Made by a program: the position numbers and the translations under genes. 64,000 bases of DNA from Bacteroidota bacterium (GTDB lineage Bacteria; Bacteroidota; Bacteroidia; Bacteroidales; UBA932). The first letter of the stretch is position 1. Every line of letters starts with the position of its first letter. The notes beneath the pieces are model-generated. The model ran no database searches and was not told the origin of the DNA. It saw only the letters and a program-made list of their open reading frames with translations. The stretch lies in the NCBI GenBank assembly GCA_029567375.1, contig JAKQLB010000198.1, forward strand, positions 1-64,000, in the 5' to 3' direction. Of this stretch, positions 1-9,231 are shown piece by piece.

Positions 1-37
1 AAGCGGTCATTGCCTTTTTAATCGTATTGAGATCCAT
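1..37 (-). CDS. Possible start of a minus-strand gene cut by the window edge
   Basis: On the minus strand an ATG is followed by eleven open codons (MDLNTIKKAMTA) that run off the window. The upstream side is AT-rich, as expected for a Bacteroidales promoter, but no clear ribosome binding site is visible. Too little is present to name a product, and the open stretch could be chance. Confidence 0.25.
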   Translation of the reverse strand, partial: MDLNTIKKAMTA

Positions 38-247
38 AGATTTCTATAATTTGTTAAGTTTGATTATTTTATACCTCAGGGGTCTTGAAGACAATGAGGT
101 TAATAGGATATTTGTTTGATGAATTATTTACCAATGCAGAATGTTTATTTGCCCACGCAAACGATATTTGTATTGTGTAAATCACTGTGTATCAATGGGG
201 AAATTTTTGAATGATATTTTCGGGGGACAAACGGGGGACAAAATTTC

Positions 248-668
248 GCATACCAAAAGAAAGAAAAACAATAAAACCCTTTCAGAAAATGACACTGAAA
301 TGTGGGGGACACAATTTGTCCCTCGCTATTGTTTTGTTTGTCCCTCATTGTCTCTCGGTCGTGAGGTTAGGTTTAGTATAATTTCTGAAACTCTAAAAGT
401 AATCACATGCACCTAATTTTAAAATCAGCAATCCTGTATCAATTCTTGCATACCAAAAGAAAAGCAATAATATTATTTTAGAAGCTGTCTGAAATTAGGG
501 GGACACAATTTGTCCCTCGCCATCTTTCGTTTTGTCCCTTGCTGTCCCTCGTTTTCATGACTGAGTCCTGTATTATTTCTGAAAAGCCTTCATAAATAAG
601 TTTAGTTTGGTTTTTGTATATCTAATCAAGTTCTAAACTAAACCACTTTTTCGGCATACCAAAATAAA
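248..668. repeat. About 200-bp imperfect direct repeats, two and a half copies
   Basis: The block begins with GCATACCAAAAGAAA at 248 and the same 15-mer recurs at 448. A variant, GCATACCAAAATAAA, lies at 654, so the period is about 200 bp. The first two copies also contain GGGACACAATTTGTCCC (about 306 and 500), which can fold as a GGGACA/TGTCCC hairpin, and both are followed by T-rich sequence with several TGTCCCT words. No convincing gene overlaps the block; the short open frames across it do not resemble proteins. It may hold recombinase arm sites, regulator sites or a small RNA. Confidence 0.6.
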
Positions 669-839
669 ATGGATTTTTTCTTTTCGCCAGCAATAAACTT
701 TTTCTTAGAAGTGTACTTTACAGAACATTTTTGCGTATTTCCACAGATTTATGCCACAACGACAATGTATTGTCGCCGGACTATGTCTGATTTTCCTGTG
801 CAAAGTTACTGCCTTCGCAAATGGCAAGAATCGTATCCT

Positions 840-912
840 AAACAGACTGTAAATCAATAACAGCTTTCCACAAATCATAGATTTTGGTATTTCATTGATT
901 TACAGTCTGTTT
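840..912. repeat. 19-bp perfect inverted repeat
   Basis: AAACAGACTGTAAATCAAT at 840-858 is repeated as its exact reverse complement at 894-912, with a 35-bp spacer. It lies just upstream of the excisionase-like gene. The arms are long for a simple terminator and neither side ends in a clean T-run, so an operator or recombination site is also possible. Confidence 0.7.
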
Positions 913-961
913 TTCTTGCATTATTGCTGCTATTTGCAGTGATGGATTGCACATAAAATCA

Positions 962-1564
962 ATGAATAGTCCGGCGAAGCTAAATACTTCAAACGGAGGG
1001 AATAAAAAAACATTCAAAAACAGCAGAGTTATGGAATATACATCAGTTTCAGACATTTTAGTTAATAGAGAGGGTAACAATAGGAGTGAGGGTGTAACAT
1101 TGGCAAATGATATACAAAATATCCTTTCTCATTTTTGGAACAGCATATCGTGTAATTTTGTTTTGAAGTCAGATGTTGAAGCACTTGTTCAAGATGCGGT
1201 CAATGTAATTAAGAACAAAATAGAGGATGAAAAAGAAATGCTGACTATTAGCGAAGCGGCAGAGTATCTGCAAATAAGTAAGGGCAGTGTGTATAAGATG
1301 ACCTCCTCTCGTCAGATACCATTTTACAAGCCAGCCGGCAAGATGATATACATTCACCGCCAAGATTTAGTGGATTGGATAAAGAAATATCCATATAAAT
1401 CCAAACAACAGATTGAAGCAGAGGCAACAGCTTTTTGCATGAGGCGTAAGCAACAATCAAATGTCGGAGATACACGTATAAGAACCACAGTTGTGGATTC
1501 AGATGTTAAAAGCCGAAACAAACAACTTGCAATGGAGATACGACAGAAGTATCAGTTAAGATGA
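962..1564 (+). CDS. Helix-turn-helix (excisionase/MerR-like) DNA-binding protein
   Basis: This 200-residue protein carries a HTH_17 type domain at about residues 93-140. Its core reads LTISEAAEYLQISKGSVYKM and is followed by the wing-like IPFYKPAGKMIYIHRQDLVDWI. This is the usual layout of Bacteroidales element excisionases and accessory DNA-binding proteins that bend DNA or regulate integration. The N-terminal 90 residues are polar and unrecognised; the C-terminal tail is basic. I chose the ATG at 962. The reading frame is open further upstream only through a TTG, and an ATG at 1031 would still keep the domain intact. A perfect hairpin follows the stop codon. Its position near repeats at one edge of the element suggests a role in excision or gene control, which is inferred. 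Confidence 0.75.
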   Translation: MNSPAKLNTSNGGNKKTFKNSRVMEYTSVSDILVNREGNNRSEGVTLANDIQNILSHFWNSISCNFVLKSDVEALVQDAVNVIKNKIEDEKEMLTISEAAEYLQISKGSVYKMTSSRQIPFYKPAGKMIYIHRQDLVDWIKKYPYKSKQQIEAEATAFCMRRKQQSNVGDTRIRTTVVDSDVKSRNKQLAMEIRQKYQLR

Positions 1565-1577
1565 TTTTTGAATGGTT

Positions 1578-1612
1578 TTTACACAGTGTGTTCTCGCAAT
1601 ATGCTGTGTAAA
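1578..1612 (+). terminator. Hairpin after the excisionase-like gene
   Basis: TTTACACAG (1578-1586) pairs perfectly with CTGTGTAAA (1604-1612). A second small stem, GCTGT/ACAGC, follows directly. The hairpin begins 13 bp after the stop codon. Confidence 0.55.
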
Positions 1613-2008
1613 GCTGTTTTGAGTGACAGCTTCCTCTTATATTTTTTAGGTTGCACGCTGCACTTCCTTTTATAATTTCCCCTTTTGTAAGAATGTATTT
1701 ATGGGACTGTTATATCGTTCCAATTGAACTGTTGTAAAGAAAGTAAATTCTCTTTTCCACATCACTTTCGGGCTGGTTGAATAAGAATTGTGTCGCGAAG
1801 GTATATGTCCTGTCTTTCTTCTTCGCAAGGTCAAGCCTGTCGGTTCTTGCCAAAATCTCCACACTCGGTTTTTAACTGAGGTAGTATTTTGCCAATGAAG
1901 CCTTGCTGGAAGAGCCGGGACACCTTGCAAAGCGACATAATTTTAATCAAACCCGAAAGTAGCTGATGCTAACAGAGGGAAAAGTAATAAATCAAATCAA
2001 AAGCGATT
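1613..2008. other. Gene-free leader before a small-ORF operon
   Basis: No protein-like frame is seen here. The last 30 bases contain CAGAGGGAAAAGTAATAAAT and end directly in the ATG of the next gene. Similar AGGGAAA-rich ends precede three other operons in the window (about 19.1, 22.0 and 23.5 kb), so this is probably an untranslated leader rather than a gene. Confidence 0.4.
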
Positions 2009-2302
2009 ATGGCAAATTATGCGACTAACATCTTCTACGCAAGTACGGAGAATGAGAAAGACCTTGATAAGGTGGAGAATTTTTTGGAAGACACATTTTG
2101 TGACTGTTACCTCGACAGGTCGGAAGACAGTATCGAGGGCGAGTTTTCGTCAAAATGGGACTATCCCGAAAAAGAGATAAACAAGATGATTTCTCTTTTG
2201 GAGGACAAAGACAAAATCTACATTCGAGTGCTGACACACGAACTATGTAACGAGTATGTGAACTTCCAAGTGTTCTCTAATGGAGAATGGTCATACCGAT
2301 AA
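2009..2302 (+). CDS. Hypothetical small acidic protein
   Basis: A 97-residue acidic, soluble protein with no signal peptide or membrane segment. I do not recognise the family by function. It starts MANYATNIFYAST and has two acidic stretches. It is the first gene of a tight run of four small genes; its end is followed after 20 bp by the next start. Small proteins of this kind cluster around ssb genes in Bacteroidales conjugative elements, so a role in element biology is likely but unproven. Confidence 0.6.
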   Translation: MANYATNIFYASTENEKDLDKVENFLEDTFCDCYLDRSEDSIEGEFSSKWDYPEKEINKMISLLEDKDKIYIRVLTHELCNEYVNFQVFSNGEWSYR

Positions 2303-2322
2303 CCCTTAAAAACTCACTGATT

Positions 2323-2502
2323 ATGTATTACGAGGACGAACAAGATACGGACATTATCGGGTGCTTATGCACGTTACTGACTCCTTACAAGGGGCATACA
2401 GAGGGTGAAGTCATGGGAGACTACGGCAACGAGATAGTGGTAAGGCTCACCAACGGCAAGGAGGTGGTGGAATACCGGGATGAAGTGTTAATCTATGACT
2501 AA
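2323..2502 (+). CDS. Hypothetical 59-residue protein
   Basis: A short acidic protein beginning MYYEDEQDTDIIGC. I start it at the ATG after the upstream stop, because the longer frame begins inside the preceding gene. Its stop codon overlaps the next ATG as TAATG, which argues for translational coupling. The middle (GEVMGDYGNEIVVRLTNGKE) looks like a small beta-barrel or strand-rich fold, but no function can be assigned. Confidence 0.55.
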   Translation: MYYEDEQDTDIIGCLCTLLTPYKGHTEGEVMGDYGNEIVVRLTNGKEVVEYRDEVLIYD

Positions 2503-2852
2503 TGGAGGATTGCTTTATGATGACACCGATAGCGACAAGGTTTGTGGATTGGAATATTCCCGAACTTTCAACCCTGCAAGACAGCAAGGTCTATCAGTTG
2601 AGACAACAACTAAATGATGGTGTTCCTATGTGCCGACAGCAGAAGAATTGGCTGACAAACAGCGTGAACAGCAATACCTATTTCAAAAGGTCAGTTCCAC
2701 TTATGGGCTACCGCTTTGACTTTTCGGATGTGCTGAAACGTTTCTTTGTCAAGCAATATGGGCATATTGCAGAATACTATGCCGTTGATAAAACCTCATT
2801 GAGGGCATTCCTTTGTGGCAGGATTGATGAAATCATTGAAATAACCGATTAA
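2502..2852 (+). CDS. Hypothetical 116-residue protein
   Basis: The start overlaps the preceding stop (TAATG). Alternative ATGs lie 5 and 6 codons later. The protein is soluble and mildly basic, with a motif-like stretch around SVPLMGYRFDFSDVLKRFFV. I do not recognise the family. Its membership of the tight small-gene run suggests co-expression with the LPD28-like protein that follows. Confidence 0.55.
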   Translation: MEDCFMMTPIATRFVDWNIPELSTLQDSKVYQLRQQLNDGVPMCRQQKNWLTNSVNSNTYFKRSVPLMGYRFDFSDVLKRFFVKQYGHIAEYYAVDKTSLRAFLCGRIDEIIEITD

Positions 2853-2864
2853 AATAAAAATATT

Positions 2865-3152
2865 ATGCTGTACGATTATAGACAAGAAAGTAAAACACCA
2901 ATGCTTCTGACTTTGGCTAATGGCAAGACCATTGAGGGCGAATTTATAGACCTACGGATAGATACCAACACATTGCCCAAAGGTAAACTATGGTATCACA
3001 TTCGGCATACGGACGATGATTGGACGGAACCTGCCTCATTGAAGAACGGTTGCGTGGTGGTCAATTTCTGCGGTACGTTCATTTGCGACCCCATCGACAA
3101 TTTTCCTTGTGGACAGGAACTGGAGATAGCCGACTGGTCATATCTGGAATGA
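2865..3152 (+). CDS. LPD28-like small protein
   Basis: This 95-residue protein resembles the stand-alone LPD28 (large polyvalent protein-associated domain 28) proteins of Bacteroidales elements. The features are MLLTLANGKTIEGEF near the start, then RIDTNTLPKG, a YHIRHTDDD stretch and a VVVNFCGTF strand. The domain is otherwise found inside giant polyvalent proteins of phages and conjugative elements; its biochemical role is unknown. It is the last gene of the run and is followed by a perfect hairpin about 100 bp downstream. The family name rests on recalled pattern similarity, not on a search. Confidence 0.55.
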   Translation: MLYDYRQESKTPMLLTLANGKTIEGEFIDLRIDTNTLPKGKLWYHIRHTDDDWTEPASLKNGCVVVNFCGTFICDPIDNFPCGQELEIADWSYLE

Positions 3153-3254
3153 TGACAGGCTTCAGGCGAATGGCAGCACGGAGAATGTTTCTCTATGTTG
3201 CCATTTCTGTTATTGACCAATATGCCATAAATGGCTATCGACTTTTATAATCCG

Positions 3255-3272
3255 GGCTTGTAGAAACAAGCC
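3255..3272 (+). terminator. Hairpin after the small-gene operon
   Basis: GGCTTGT (3255-3261) pairs with ACAAGCC (3266-3272) around an AGAA loop. A short T-rich stretch follows. Confidence 0.5.
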
Positions 3273-3965
3273 TGACTACCTTTTGTAAATTAGCATTATT
3301 CCGATGAAGCCGGCAATACACCTTTTATAGATACGACAGTTCATACTTCGCCAATGGCGACCAAGGCAGCTTTGTCCGGCGATAGCGGGACTTCTGCTTT
3401 TCTTTCCCTTTTGGGCATCCTTGTCTTGTCGGTCGTTGAAGTAGAAGGCGACTATTCTGATGCGGTTTTCGACTGTTCGTCAAGTCGGTCTGTTCTTCGG
3501 GGCGGCACACTCCACGGCAGAATGCTCTTGGTTGGCTTACGACATAAATGCAGGCATTGTCCAGCATCCACTTTTGGTGGCAATACTCGTTCCTCTCCGA
3601 TCATACTTCTTCTTTTTCTTTTGGACTTACAGCCGGAGCGTTTATTCAAACTTGCATTTACGGACGGATGCTGTCCACTCACGAAGCCTTGCCCATTTGT
3701 TTTCATCAACCCGTTTCACAACCGCTTTTGGTCGTGTTATCATACATTTTTCCGTTGCAAAGTTAGTATGTAGCCGGGCACGGCTAAAGAGCCTTGGTCA
3801 ATGGCGTAGCTTCACAAATCTTCCTTTATCGAGCCTGTGGTTTTGGCGGCTTGCGCTGACAAAAATAAAGCGTATTTGATTGCTATCCTTGTCGCAACCC
3901 TATACTGCACTCACTTATGTTGGCAGCGTAAAAATAATTTTAATAACAACTTAAAGCATTGTAAT
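3273..3965. other. Gene-free region upstream of ssb
   Basis: Several overlapping open frames exist on both strands, but none has protein-like composition or a plausible start, so I treat them as chance. A Bacteroides-type -7 box (TAACTTTG) lies on the minus strand at 3758-3765 and would drive a leftward transcript through this interval. An untranslated or antisense RNA is possible. The plus-strand leader of ssb is AT-rich in its last 60 bases. Confidence 0.35.
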
Positions 3966-4346
3966 ATGAAACAGATTGAGAACAATTTCGCAGTATCAGG
4001 ATTCGTAGGTAAGGACGCAGAAATCCGTCAGTTTGCAAATGCAAGCGTGGCACGCTTCTCATTGGCAGTAAGTCGTCAGGAGAAGAATGGAGAGGAAACA
4101 AAGCGTGTTTCCGCTTTCATCAACGTGGAAGCCTGGCGTAACAACACCAGCACCGATTCGCTCACCCAGATAATCAAGGGCGTTCTGCTGACCGTGGAGG
4201 GCTATTTCAAACCCGAAGAGTGGACCGACAAAGACGGCGTAAAACATAATCGCATCGTCATGGTCGCCAACAAGTTCTATCCAACGCCTGACAAGGAGGA
4301 AGCTCCGGCAGAGCCTGAGAAGAAAACTAAAAAAGGCAAGAAGTAA
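3966..4346 (+). CDS. ssb: Single-stranded DNA-binding protein
   Basis: A 126-residue SSB with the usual OB-fold. It begins MKQIENNFAVSGFVGKDAEI and continues through FSLAVSR, an FINVEAW strand and LTVEGYFKPEEW. The C-terminal tail is lysine-rich (ending KKTKKGKK) instead of the acidic tip that recruits partner proteins in classical SSB. The start is the ATG that opens the family-typical N-terminus; the frame continues upstream, but that extension has no family match. Plasmid and ICE SSB proteins protect transferred single strands and help replication in the recipient. A terminator follows. Confidence 0.9.
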   Translation: MKQIENNFAVSGFVGKDAEIRQFANASVARFSLAVSRQEKNGEETKRVSAFINVEAWRNNTSTDSLTQIIKGVLLTVEGYFKPEEWTDKDGVKHNRIVMVANKFYPTPDKEEAPAEPEKKTKKGKK

Positions 4347-4368
4347 TTCCTGCCTCGCCTTAAAGAAC

Positions 4369-4395
4369 AAAGCGGCTTCGGTCGCTTTTGTTTTT
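4369..4395 (+). terminator. Rho-independent terminator of ssb
   Basis: AAAGCG (4369-4374) pairs with CGCTTT (4383-4388) and is followed by TTGTTTTTG, a good intrinsic terminator placed 22 bp after the stop codon. Confidence 0.75.
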
Positions 4396-4992
4396 GCTTC
4401 GTAGATTTGCCTGTTATATTCTAATGGTTGCGCCCTTATACTTTTTCACCCTTCCCGTAAGCGGCTTCTTCTATTCTTTCTGAAGAGACTTGTTCGGTTG
4501 TGCAATGTTACACGTTGCTCCACTCTCGCAAGACTCTCCGACGGAAACGATCGATACAAAAAGATTTGCCAACCGCTCCAAGACTTCGTTTTATCCCGGT
4601 AGTCAAAACATTTTGTTGATTATCGGGCTTACAGAAGAAACTCGCTTACTGCCCACCCGAATATGCTTGGAAGATTTATGACAAGAGGGAAAATGTAATT
4701 GCTTATCAGTCCCCCTCTCGCTACCGACACTGTTGGACTGGCATCGGTTGAAAGCTATCCCAAAACTTACTATCTGTCTCTTCGGTAGTCGCTTTTACCC
4801 CATCCAACGAGAAGAGCCTTTACTATTTTAATGAATACCCAGAAAGCCAATAATACAATAATTGTTTCTCCCATACTGCTGTTATATTTTTGTTCTTGCT
4901 ACTTGTAAAAGTACGAAAAAATCATAAGAAAAACAAATGTATTTAACTAAATATCAATGTGATAGGCTGAGTTGTTCGATCTCTTAATGCTA
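4396..4992. other. Gene-free region between ssb and the broken FKBP gene
   Basis: No protein-like frame was found on either strand. The region is convergent: ssb ends on its left and the minus-strand operon ends on its right. I see nothing else I can name in it. Confidence 0.4.
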
Positions 4993-5391
4993 CTATGCAA
5001 TACCAAACAATTCAATCTCGAATATCAAGGTTGAACCACCCGGGATGCCTGGTTGCGAGAACTTGCCATATCCCATTTCTGCAGGAATGTATATCTCCCA
5101 TTTATCTCCTATGTACATCTGTTGCATGGCCACAATCCAACCCTCAATCAGTTCGTTCAGACGGAAGGCAATCGGAGTGCCGCCCCGACTGCTGTCAAAT
5201 TTCTTTCCGTTTATAGTCCACCCGATATAGTGGGCGGTGACGATACTGCGTGGTGTAGGATGCTTGTCATCGTTCTTCCCCTCACTGATGACTTTGTAAT
5301 AGATACCTTTCGGGAGTGGCTTTACTCCCTCTTATTTGGCTTTCGCTTCCAGCCAATCCTTATTGGCTTGTATGTATTCTTTTTTGCTCAT
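4993..5391 (-). pseudogene. FKBP-type peptidyl-prolyl isomerase, broken by a nonsense codon
   Basis: Reading the minus strand from the ATG at 5391 gives MSKKEYIQANKDWLEAKAK and then a TAA at codon 20 (5332-5334). The same frame continues without a stop for 112 codons. It reads EGVKPLPKGIYYKVISEG, then SIVTAHYIGWTINGKKFDSS, a GTPIAFRLNELIEGWIVAMQ stretch and a PGGSTLIFEIELFGIA end. These are the core strands and active-site loops of FKBP-fold prolyl isomerases. The position of TAA corresponds to a glutamate-type codon (GAA to TAA is one base change). No good start codon follows the stop early enough to restore the fold. It is the last member of the minus-strand DUF262 operon. Confidence 0.8.
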
Positions 5392-5452
5392 TTCTTTGCC
5401 AAACTCAATTGATAAATCTATAAAATTCGACTAAAGTTAATTATACATGAAT

Positions 5453-7417
5453 TTACAAGGCATTAAAAGGTTCGTTTGATGACAGAGCTTTACTAATCAA
5501 CTCTTTTATGTCTTGTTCTTCTTGTACTATTTTCGTTTCGTCCCACCGTTCTCCTTTCTTAATAGTATTCATCATAGATTTTAATTTGAGACTATAGGTC
5601 TTCATAGCTTTGGCATCACCAAAGTTTTCATATTTTGCTCCTGGAAGATTATTGGTGAATTTTGAATTCATACCCCTGCTGACAAGACACAAATTTCCAA
5701 AACTATGTAGATGGTTAAAATCCATTGGTTCTTTATCCGTTGGATGTTGTGGGTAGAAATGTTCAACAGAAGTTCTGTATGAAAACTCAAAGTCTGCATC
5801 ATTAGTCTCTCTCAACAATAGGTAGTCGTAAAAGTTAAATACGAAATTCTCTACATGTTCTCCTTTTTGTGGATACTCGTCTATATTGATATTTGACCAT
5901 AAAATGTCTTTGCTGTGGTTTACACTCTTTCCATTATTCTTGAATATAATAGTCTCAAATGGGACCTTTTTTTCAGGGACTGCTAAATATCTATCTAACA
6001 TATATGCTTTTGACAAATTCCATAGATATTCAGCATATTCAGAAGCGTTTGTATTCCTATGATTATAGACATAGTATAAGCTGGCATTCATCCAGTGCTT
6101 ATATACCTGAGTCGGTGCTGACACATGAAACATGGATAGGAGTGTAACTATATTACGGTTTTGTCCAGACCTATCATCTTCGGATTCAGTTTGTGAGAAG
6201 GTATCTTTGTAATAGTATTTATCTTTATCTGCTTTTTGTGGCGACAATTTCTTCAGACTCCATTTATCTTGTTTTCTTTTAATGATGTATCTGTCAAAGA
6301 GAAAACGTATATCAAGGAGTTTCATAATAAACTCTATGCTGAAACTAGCAGCGTCTCTTTCGCTTTTAACCACGCTTTTGAAAATCTTCGTCAATCTTTT
6401 GTCATCCAACACAACTTCTTTATTGTCTGGACGGATTATTTTTAGGGCATGGAGAAGAAAGTTGGAAAAAGTAATCAATGAATGGTAAGCTTCTGATTGG
6501 TCTTTGTCGGTGCCGTCTTCCCATGGCTTACTATAAGGTGTGTTGTTAGCAGCATCTACGAATAACCGCATTAAAGAATGATTCTTTTCATTACCAAGCA
6601 CAGAATTTTTACTGTATAATGCAGCTAAATCTTTGAATGTGATTTTAATGCTTTCAGTGCCATTATTGTCAAATATTTGCTCTCTTGTGGTTTTGGAGAA
6701 ATTCAGCTGAACATATCTATCCATATTTGAACAGGCTTCCCAAATCAGATTAAAAGCGGCCATAGCAGACTGATCTTCTTTAATTGGAGCCATAAGTTGT
6801 GCTTTCACAATTTCGTGTTGTTCAAGCTGCTCTCCCCTGGAGTTCATTATCTCGAAATAATGATTAAGGTTTGTGTCTTTTGGAACACTTATACGAAGAA
6901 TGATTACCTTATTAAGTAGATAATCAATAAAACTTGAAACGGAAATTTCTTTGTCCTGACAAATTTTGTAAACAATGCTCCACGCTTTGTTATACACTGC
7001 CATAATATTTGCATTAACAACGCTATAATTGATAGCTTCGGGGTTACTGTGCAATGCAAATAACGTGAGGTTGGATTTTTCTCTATGGTCAAAAGAGAGA
7101 TTTACCTTAGAATACCATGCTAAGTCATATTTTGAATAATTGTGTTTTAGTGCACATAAGAGTATTGTTATGGTTGTCGTTCTCTGTTGTCCATCAATTG
7201 TCTCGAAATACAAACTATTGTCCTTATGCCTTGGGAATACAATAAGGTTTCCTATGTAATAGTTATTAGCTGGTGAATCTTTCGCATAATCTGCTATATC
7301 CTGAATAAGTTGAGTTGTTTCGCCTACCCCCCAGGCATAGTTCCTTTGATAAATAGGTATGCGATATTCATTGCTGCTCAGCAATTCTTTTATGGTGAGT
7401 TCTTGTATATCGTTCAT
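5453..7417 (-). CDS. DUF262 + DUF1524 (GmrSD-type) putative defence nuclease
   Basis: A 654-residue protein. Near the N-terminus it has the DUF262 signature YRIPIYQRNYAWG, followed by ETIDGQQRTTTITILL. The IDGQQR motif is the ParB-like nucleotide-hydrolysis motif of the GmrS half. Near the C-terminus, SVEHFYPQHP followed by SFGNLCLVSRGMNSKFTNN matches the His-Me/HNH nuclease pattern of DUF1524, the GmrD half. GmrSD enzymes are type IV restriction systems that cut modified (glucosylated) phage DNA in an NTP-dependent way, and BrxU is a related fused protein. The gene begins 5 bp after the other DUF262 gene, so the two are co-expressed. The exact target is unknown. Confidence 0.8.
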   Translation of the reverse strand: MNDIQELTIKELLSSNEYRIPIYQRNYAWGVGETTQLIQDIADYAKDSPANNYYIGNLIVFPRHKDNSLYFETIDGQQRTTTITILLCALKHNYSKYDLAWYSKVNLSFDHREKSNLTLFALHSNPEAINYSVVNANIMAVYNKAWSIVYKICQDKEISVSSFIDYLLNKVIILRISVPKDTNLNHYFEIMNSRGEQLEQHEIVKAQLMAPIKEDQSAMAAFNLIWEACSNMDRYVQLNFSKTTREQIFDNNGTESIKITFKDLAALYSKNSVLGNEKNHSLMRLFVDAANNTPYSKPWEDGTDKDQSEAYHSLITFSNFLLHALKIIRPDNKEVVLDDKRLTKIFKSVVKSERDAASFSIEFIMKLLDIRFLFDRYIIKRKQDKWSLKKLSPQKADKDKYYYKDTFSQTESEDDRSGQNRNIVTLLSMFHVSAPTQVYKHWMNASLYYVYNHRNTNASEYAEYLWNLSKAYMLDRYLAVPEKKVPFETIIFKNNGKSVNHSKDILWSNINIDEYPQKGEHVENFVFNFYDYLLLRETNDADFEFSYRTSVEHFYPQHPTDKEPMDFNHLHSFGNLCLVSRGMNSKFTNNLPGAKYENFGDAKAMKTYSLKLKSMMNTIKKGERWDETKIVQEEQDIKELISKALSSNEPFNAL

Positions 7418-7422
7418 AATAA

Positions 7423-9222
7423 TCAGAAATAGAGTTGTTTGATTTGAGAATCTGCATTTGAAGCTAATGATTCGATTTGCGGGGTCATGAGATTTATAAT
7501 TTCATATGGGGATTGAGCATCACGAATAGTTTTGAACATAATGCCGTTAGTGGCACTATTGTCTATAGTTGGGAGCTGAACACTGTAGTGTATTAGGCGA
7601 ATTTGATACACATATCTAAAGATTTTTCTCACTACCTTATTTATTTCAGCGAAACCAAATCTATCAACATAATAAATCAACAGGCAATTAAATAACTGCC
7701 GGACATAAATATCACCAGTACGATTCCTGTTAGAATAATTGTTTAACATTCGAACGATTTTATATGCTGATTTTTCATCTTCTGTTGAGTCATAATTTTT
7801 GTATTCATTTTCGTCTATGATTTTATTATACATGGCATCGTAGTAACGAATCATATCAAAAAACCGGCTCCCGTTAATACATATTTGATCTATCTGGAAA
7901 GGAAACTCCATTTTTGACTGGTCGATATTTCTAGATGGTTCATTGGCATAAAACGATGAGAAAAAATGACATATAATTTGCTGCATATAAAAAGGATATC
8001 GTTTATCTTCTAAAGATATACCCTTAAAAGCGTCAATATTGTCTTTTGTAAATTCCTTTCCACTGTTATTTTTGGCCCATCTTTTGACTCTATATAAAGT
8101 CAAGAACAATTCGACTAATCTTTGTGGATCAAGATCCTGCCATTTTGTGATGTTATCACTGTCTTTCTCGGAGAGTCTTTTGATTTCTCTAAGATGAAAA
8201 GCTTTCAATAGATCATGTGGCTCCAAGTCTTTTCCTCTTGCATTTTGAGAATCAAAAAATTGGAAAGCTTCAGATATTTCTGGTAGGCGAACTACAACAA
8301 ACTGACATTTGCTTAAAAGAAAATCTAAAAAATTATCATCCAAATCATCCAATCTATCTTCAATAGCTATAAGGTTTTCTCTCACATGTCCAATTGAATG
8401 CTCGTTTGTAAATTCAGTACGTTTCCAAAATGTTTTAATTCTATCTTGTACTTCTTGATAAGGATTCTTGATCCTTATTTCTTTTTTGTTGAAAAGTTCG
8501 TACAAAATCAAAGAAAGAGTGACTATACGTTGTTGACCATCCACTATATTGTTCTCATGAAGAACAAGAGTACCAAGTCTATATTCTTCGCTATCCTTGA
8601 AATACAAAAGATCATTGATTAATTGATTGACATTCTTTACACCCCATTTATATGGACGTTGATATTCTGGAATTATGAAGTTATTGAAAGGTAATTCTTT
8701 AATTTTTAGAATGCCGTAAGTAAGCTTTTCTACTTGCATGCTATCGGCAGGTGGAAGAATCTCTAAATTTTCCATTTGCTGCATTATGACTTCTGCGTCT
8801 CCATGCTCTGCTGATAAAGGAGATAACACAGGGTCGAATATTTTAGATATTTTCTCAAAGCATTTGATGATATCGTCTGCAGACTGAATAGAAATATTGA
8901 TTCTACACCGGCCTCTATTACGATTTCCCCATCTATGCCAACTTAGCTCTTGATGCTGATAAGATTCTTCAACTAACTCTCTCCAAATAGTATTATATTC
9001 ATAACCGCTGAATTTTCCTTCGAGGTGTAATTCAACGTATCCTTGATAGTATTCGTAATGTATATCGATATCGTGGAGGATGGTCTCCAATTGGATGAAA
9101 CGATTGTCGTGATAATGATTTGTTTCAGTCTTGTAGTATCTTCCAAGAAAGTAATCCTTTAGCTTGGGCTCAATTTCCTTTTTTAAGCTATCAGTAATTT
9201 TTAAATACTCCATAATTCTCAT
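7423..9222 (-). CDS. DUF262 protein with an extra N-terminal domain
   Basis: A 599-residue protein. Residues 1-165 form an unrecognised alpha/beta domain, vaguely like the DUF4268-type modules attached to nucleases. The DUF262 core starts at about 170 (FNNFIIPEYQRPYKWGVKN) and contains NIVDGQQRIVTLSLIL. No HNH/DUF1524 motif is visible at the C-terminus, so this copy looks like a GmrS-like NTPase/sensor without its own nuclease. It sits between the degenerate recombinase gene (9-bp gap) and the complete DUF262-DUF1524 gene (5-bp gap). That arrangement suggests a two-component complex in which this subunit recognises the target. The start could also be the ATG three codons later. Confidence 0.75.
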   Translation of the reverse strand: MRIMEYLKITDSLKKEIEPKLKDYFLGRYYKTETNHYHDNRFIQLETILHDIDIHYEYYQGYVELHLEGKFSGYEYNTIWRELVEESYQHQELSWHRWGNRNRGRCRINISIQSADDIIKCFEKISKIFDPVLSPLSAEHGDAEVIMQQMENLEILPPADSMQVEKLTYGILKIKELPFNNFIIPEYQRPYKWGVKNVNQLINDLLYFKDSEEYRLGTLVLHENNIVDGQQRIVTLSLILYELFNKKEIRIKNPYQEVQDRIKTFWKRTEFTNEHSIGHVRENLIAIEDRLDDLDDNFLDFLLSKCQFVVVRLPEISEAFQFFDSQNARGKDLEPHDLLKAFHLREIKRLSEKDSDNITKWQDLDPQRLVELFLTLYRVKRWAKNNSGKEFTKDNIDAFKGISLEDKRYPFYMQQIICHFFSSFYANEPSRNIDQSKMEFPFQIDQICINGSRFFDMIRYYDAMYNKIIDENEYKNYDSTEDEKSAYKIVRMLNNYSNRNRTGDIYVRQLFNCLLIYYVDRFGFAEINKVVRKIFRYVYQIRLIHYSVQLPTIDNSATNGIMFKTIRDAQSPYEIINLMTPQIESLASNADSQIKQLYF

Positions 9223-9231
9223 TAATATAAC

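Noticed and set aside
248-668. CRISPR array
   Set aside because: Repeats are about 200 bp apart, imperfect, and only two to three in number; there are no cas genes.
669-860. Short open frames sharing the QTVNQ end with a frame on the other strand (892-1080)
   Set aside because: The shared ends come from the 19-bp inverted repeat, not from related proteins.
3325-3879. Overlapping open frames on both strands upstream of ssb
   Set aside because: Several frames overlap each other, none has a plausible start or family pattern, and the interval is better explained as a leader or untranslated RNA.
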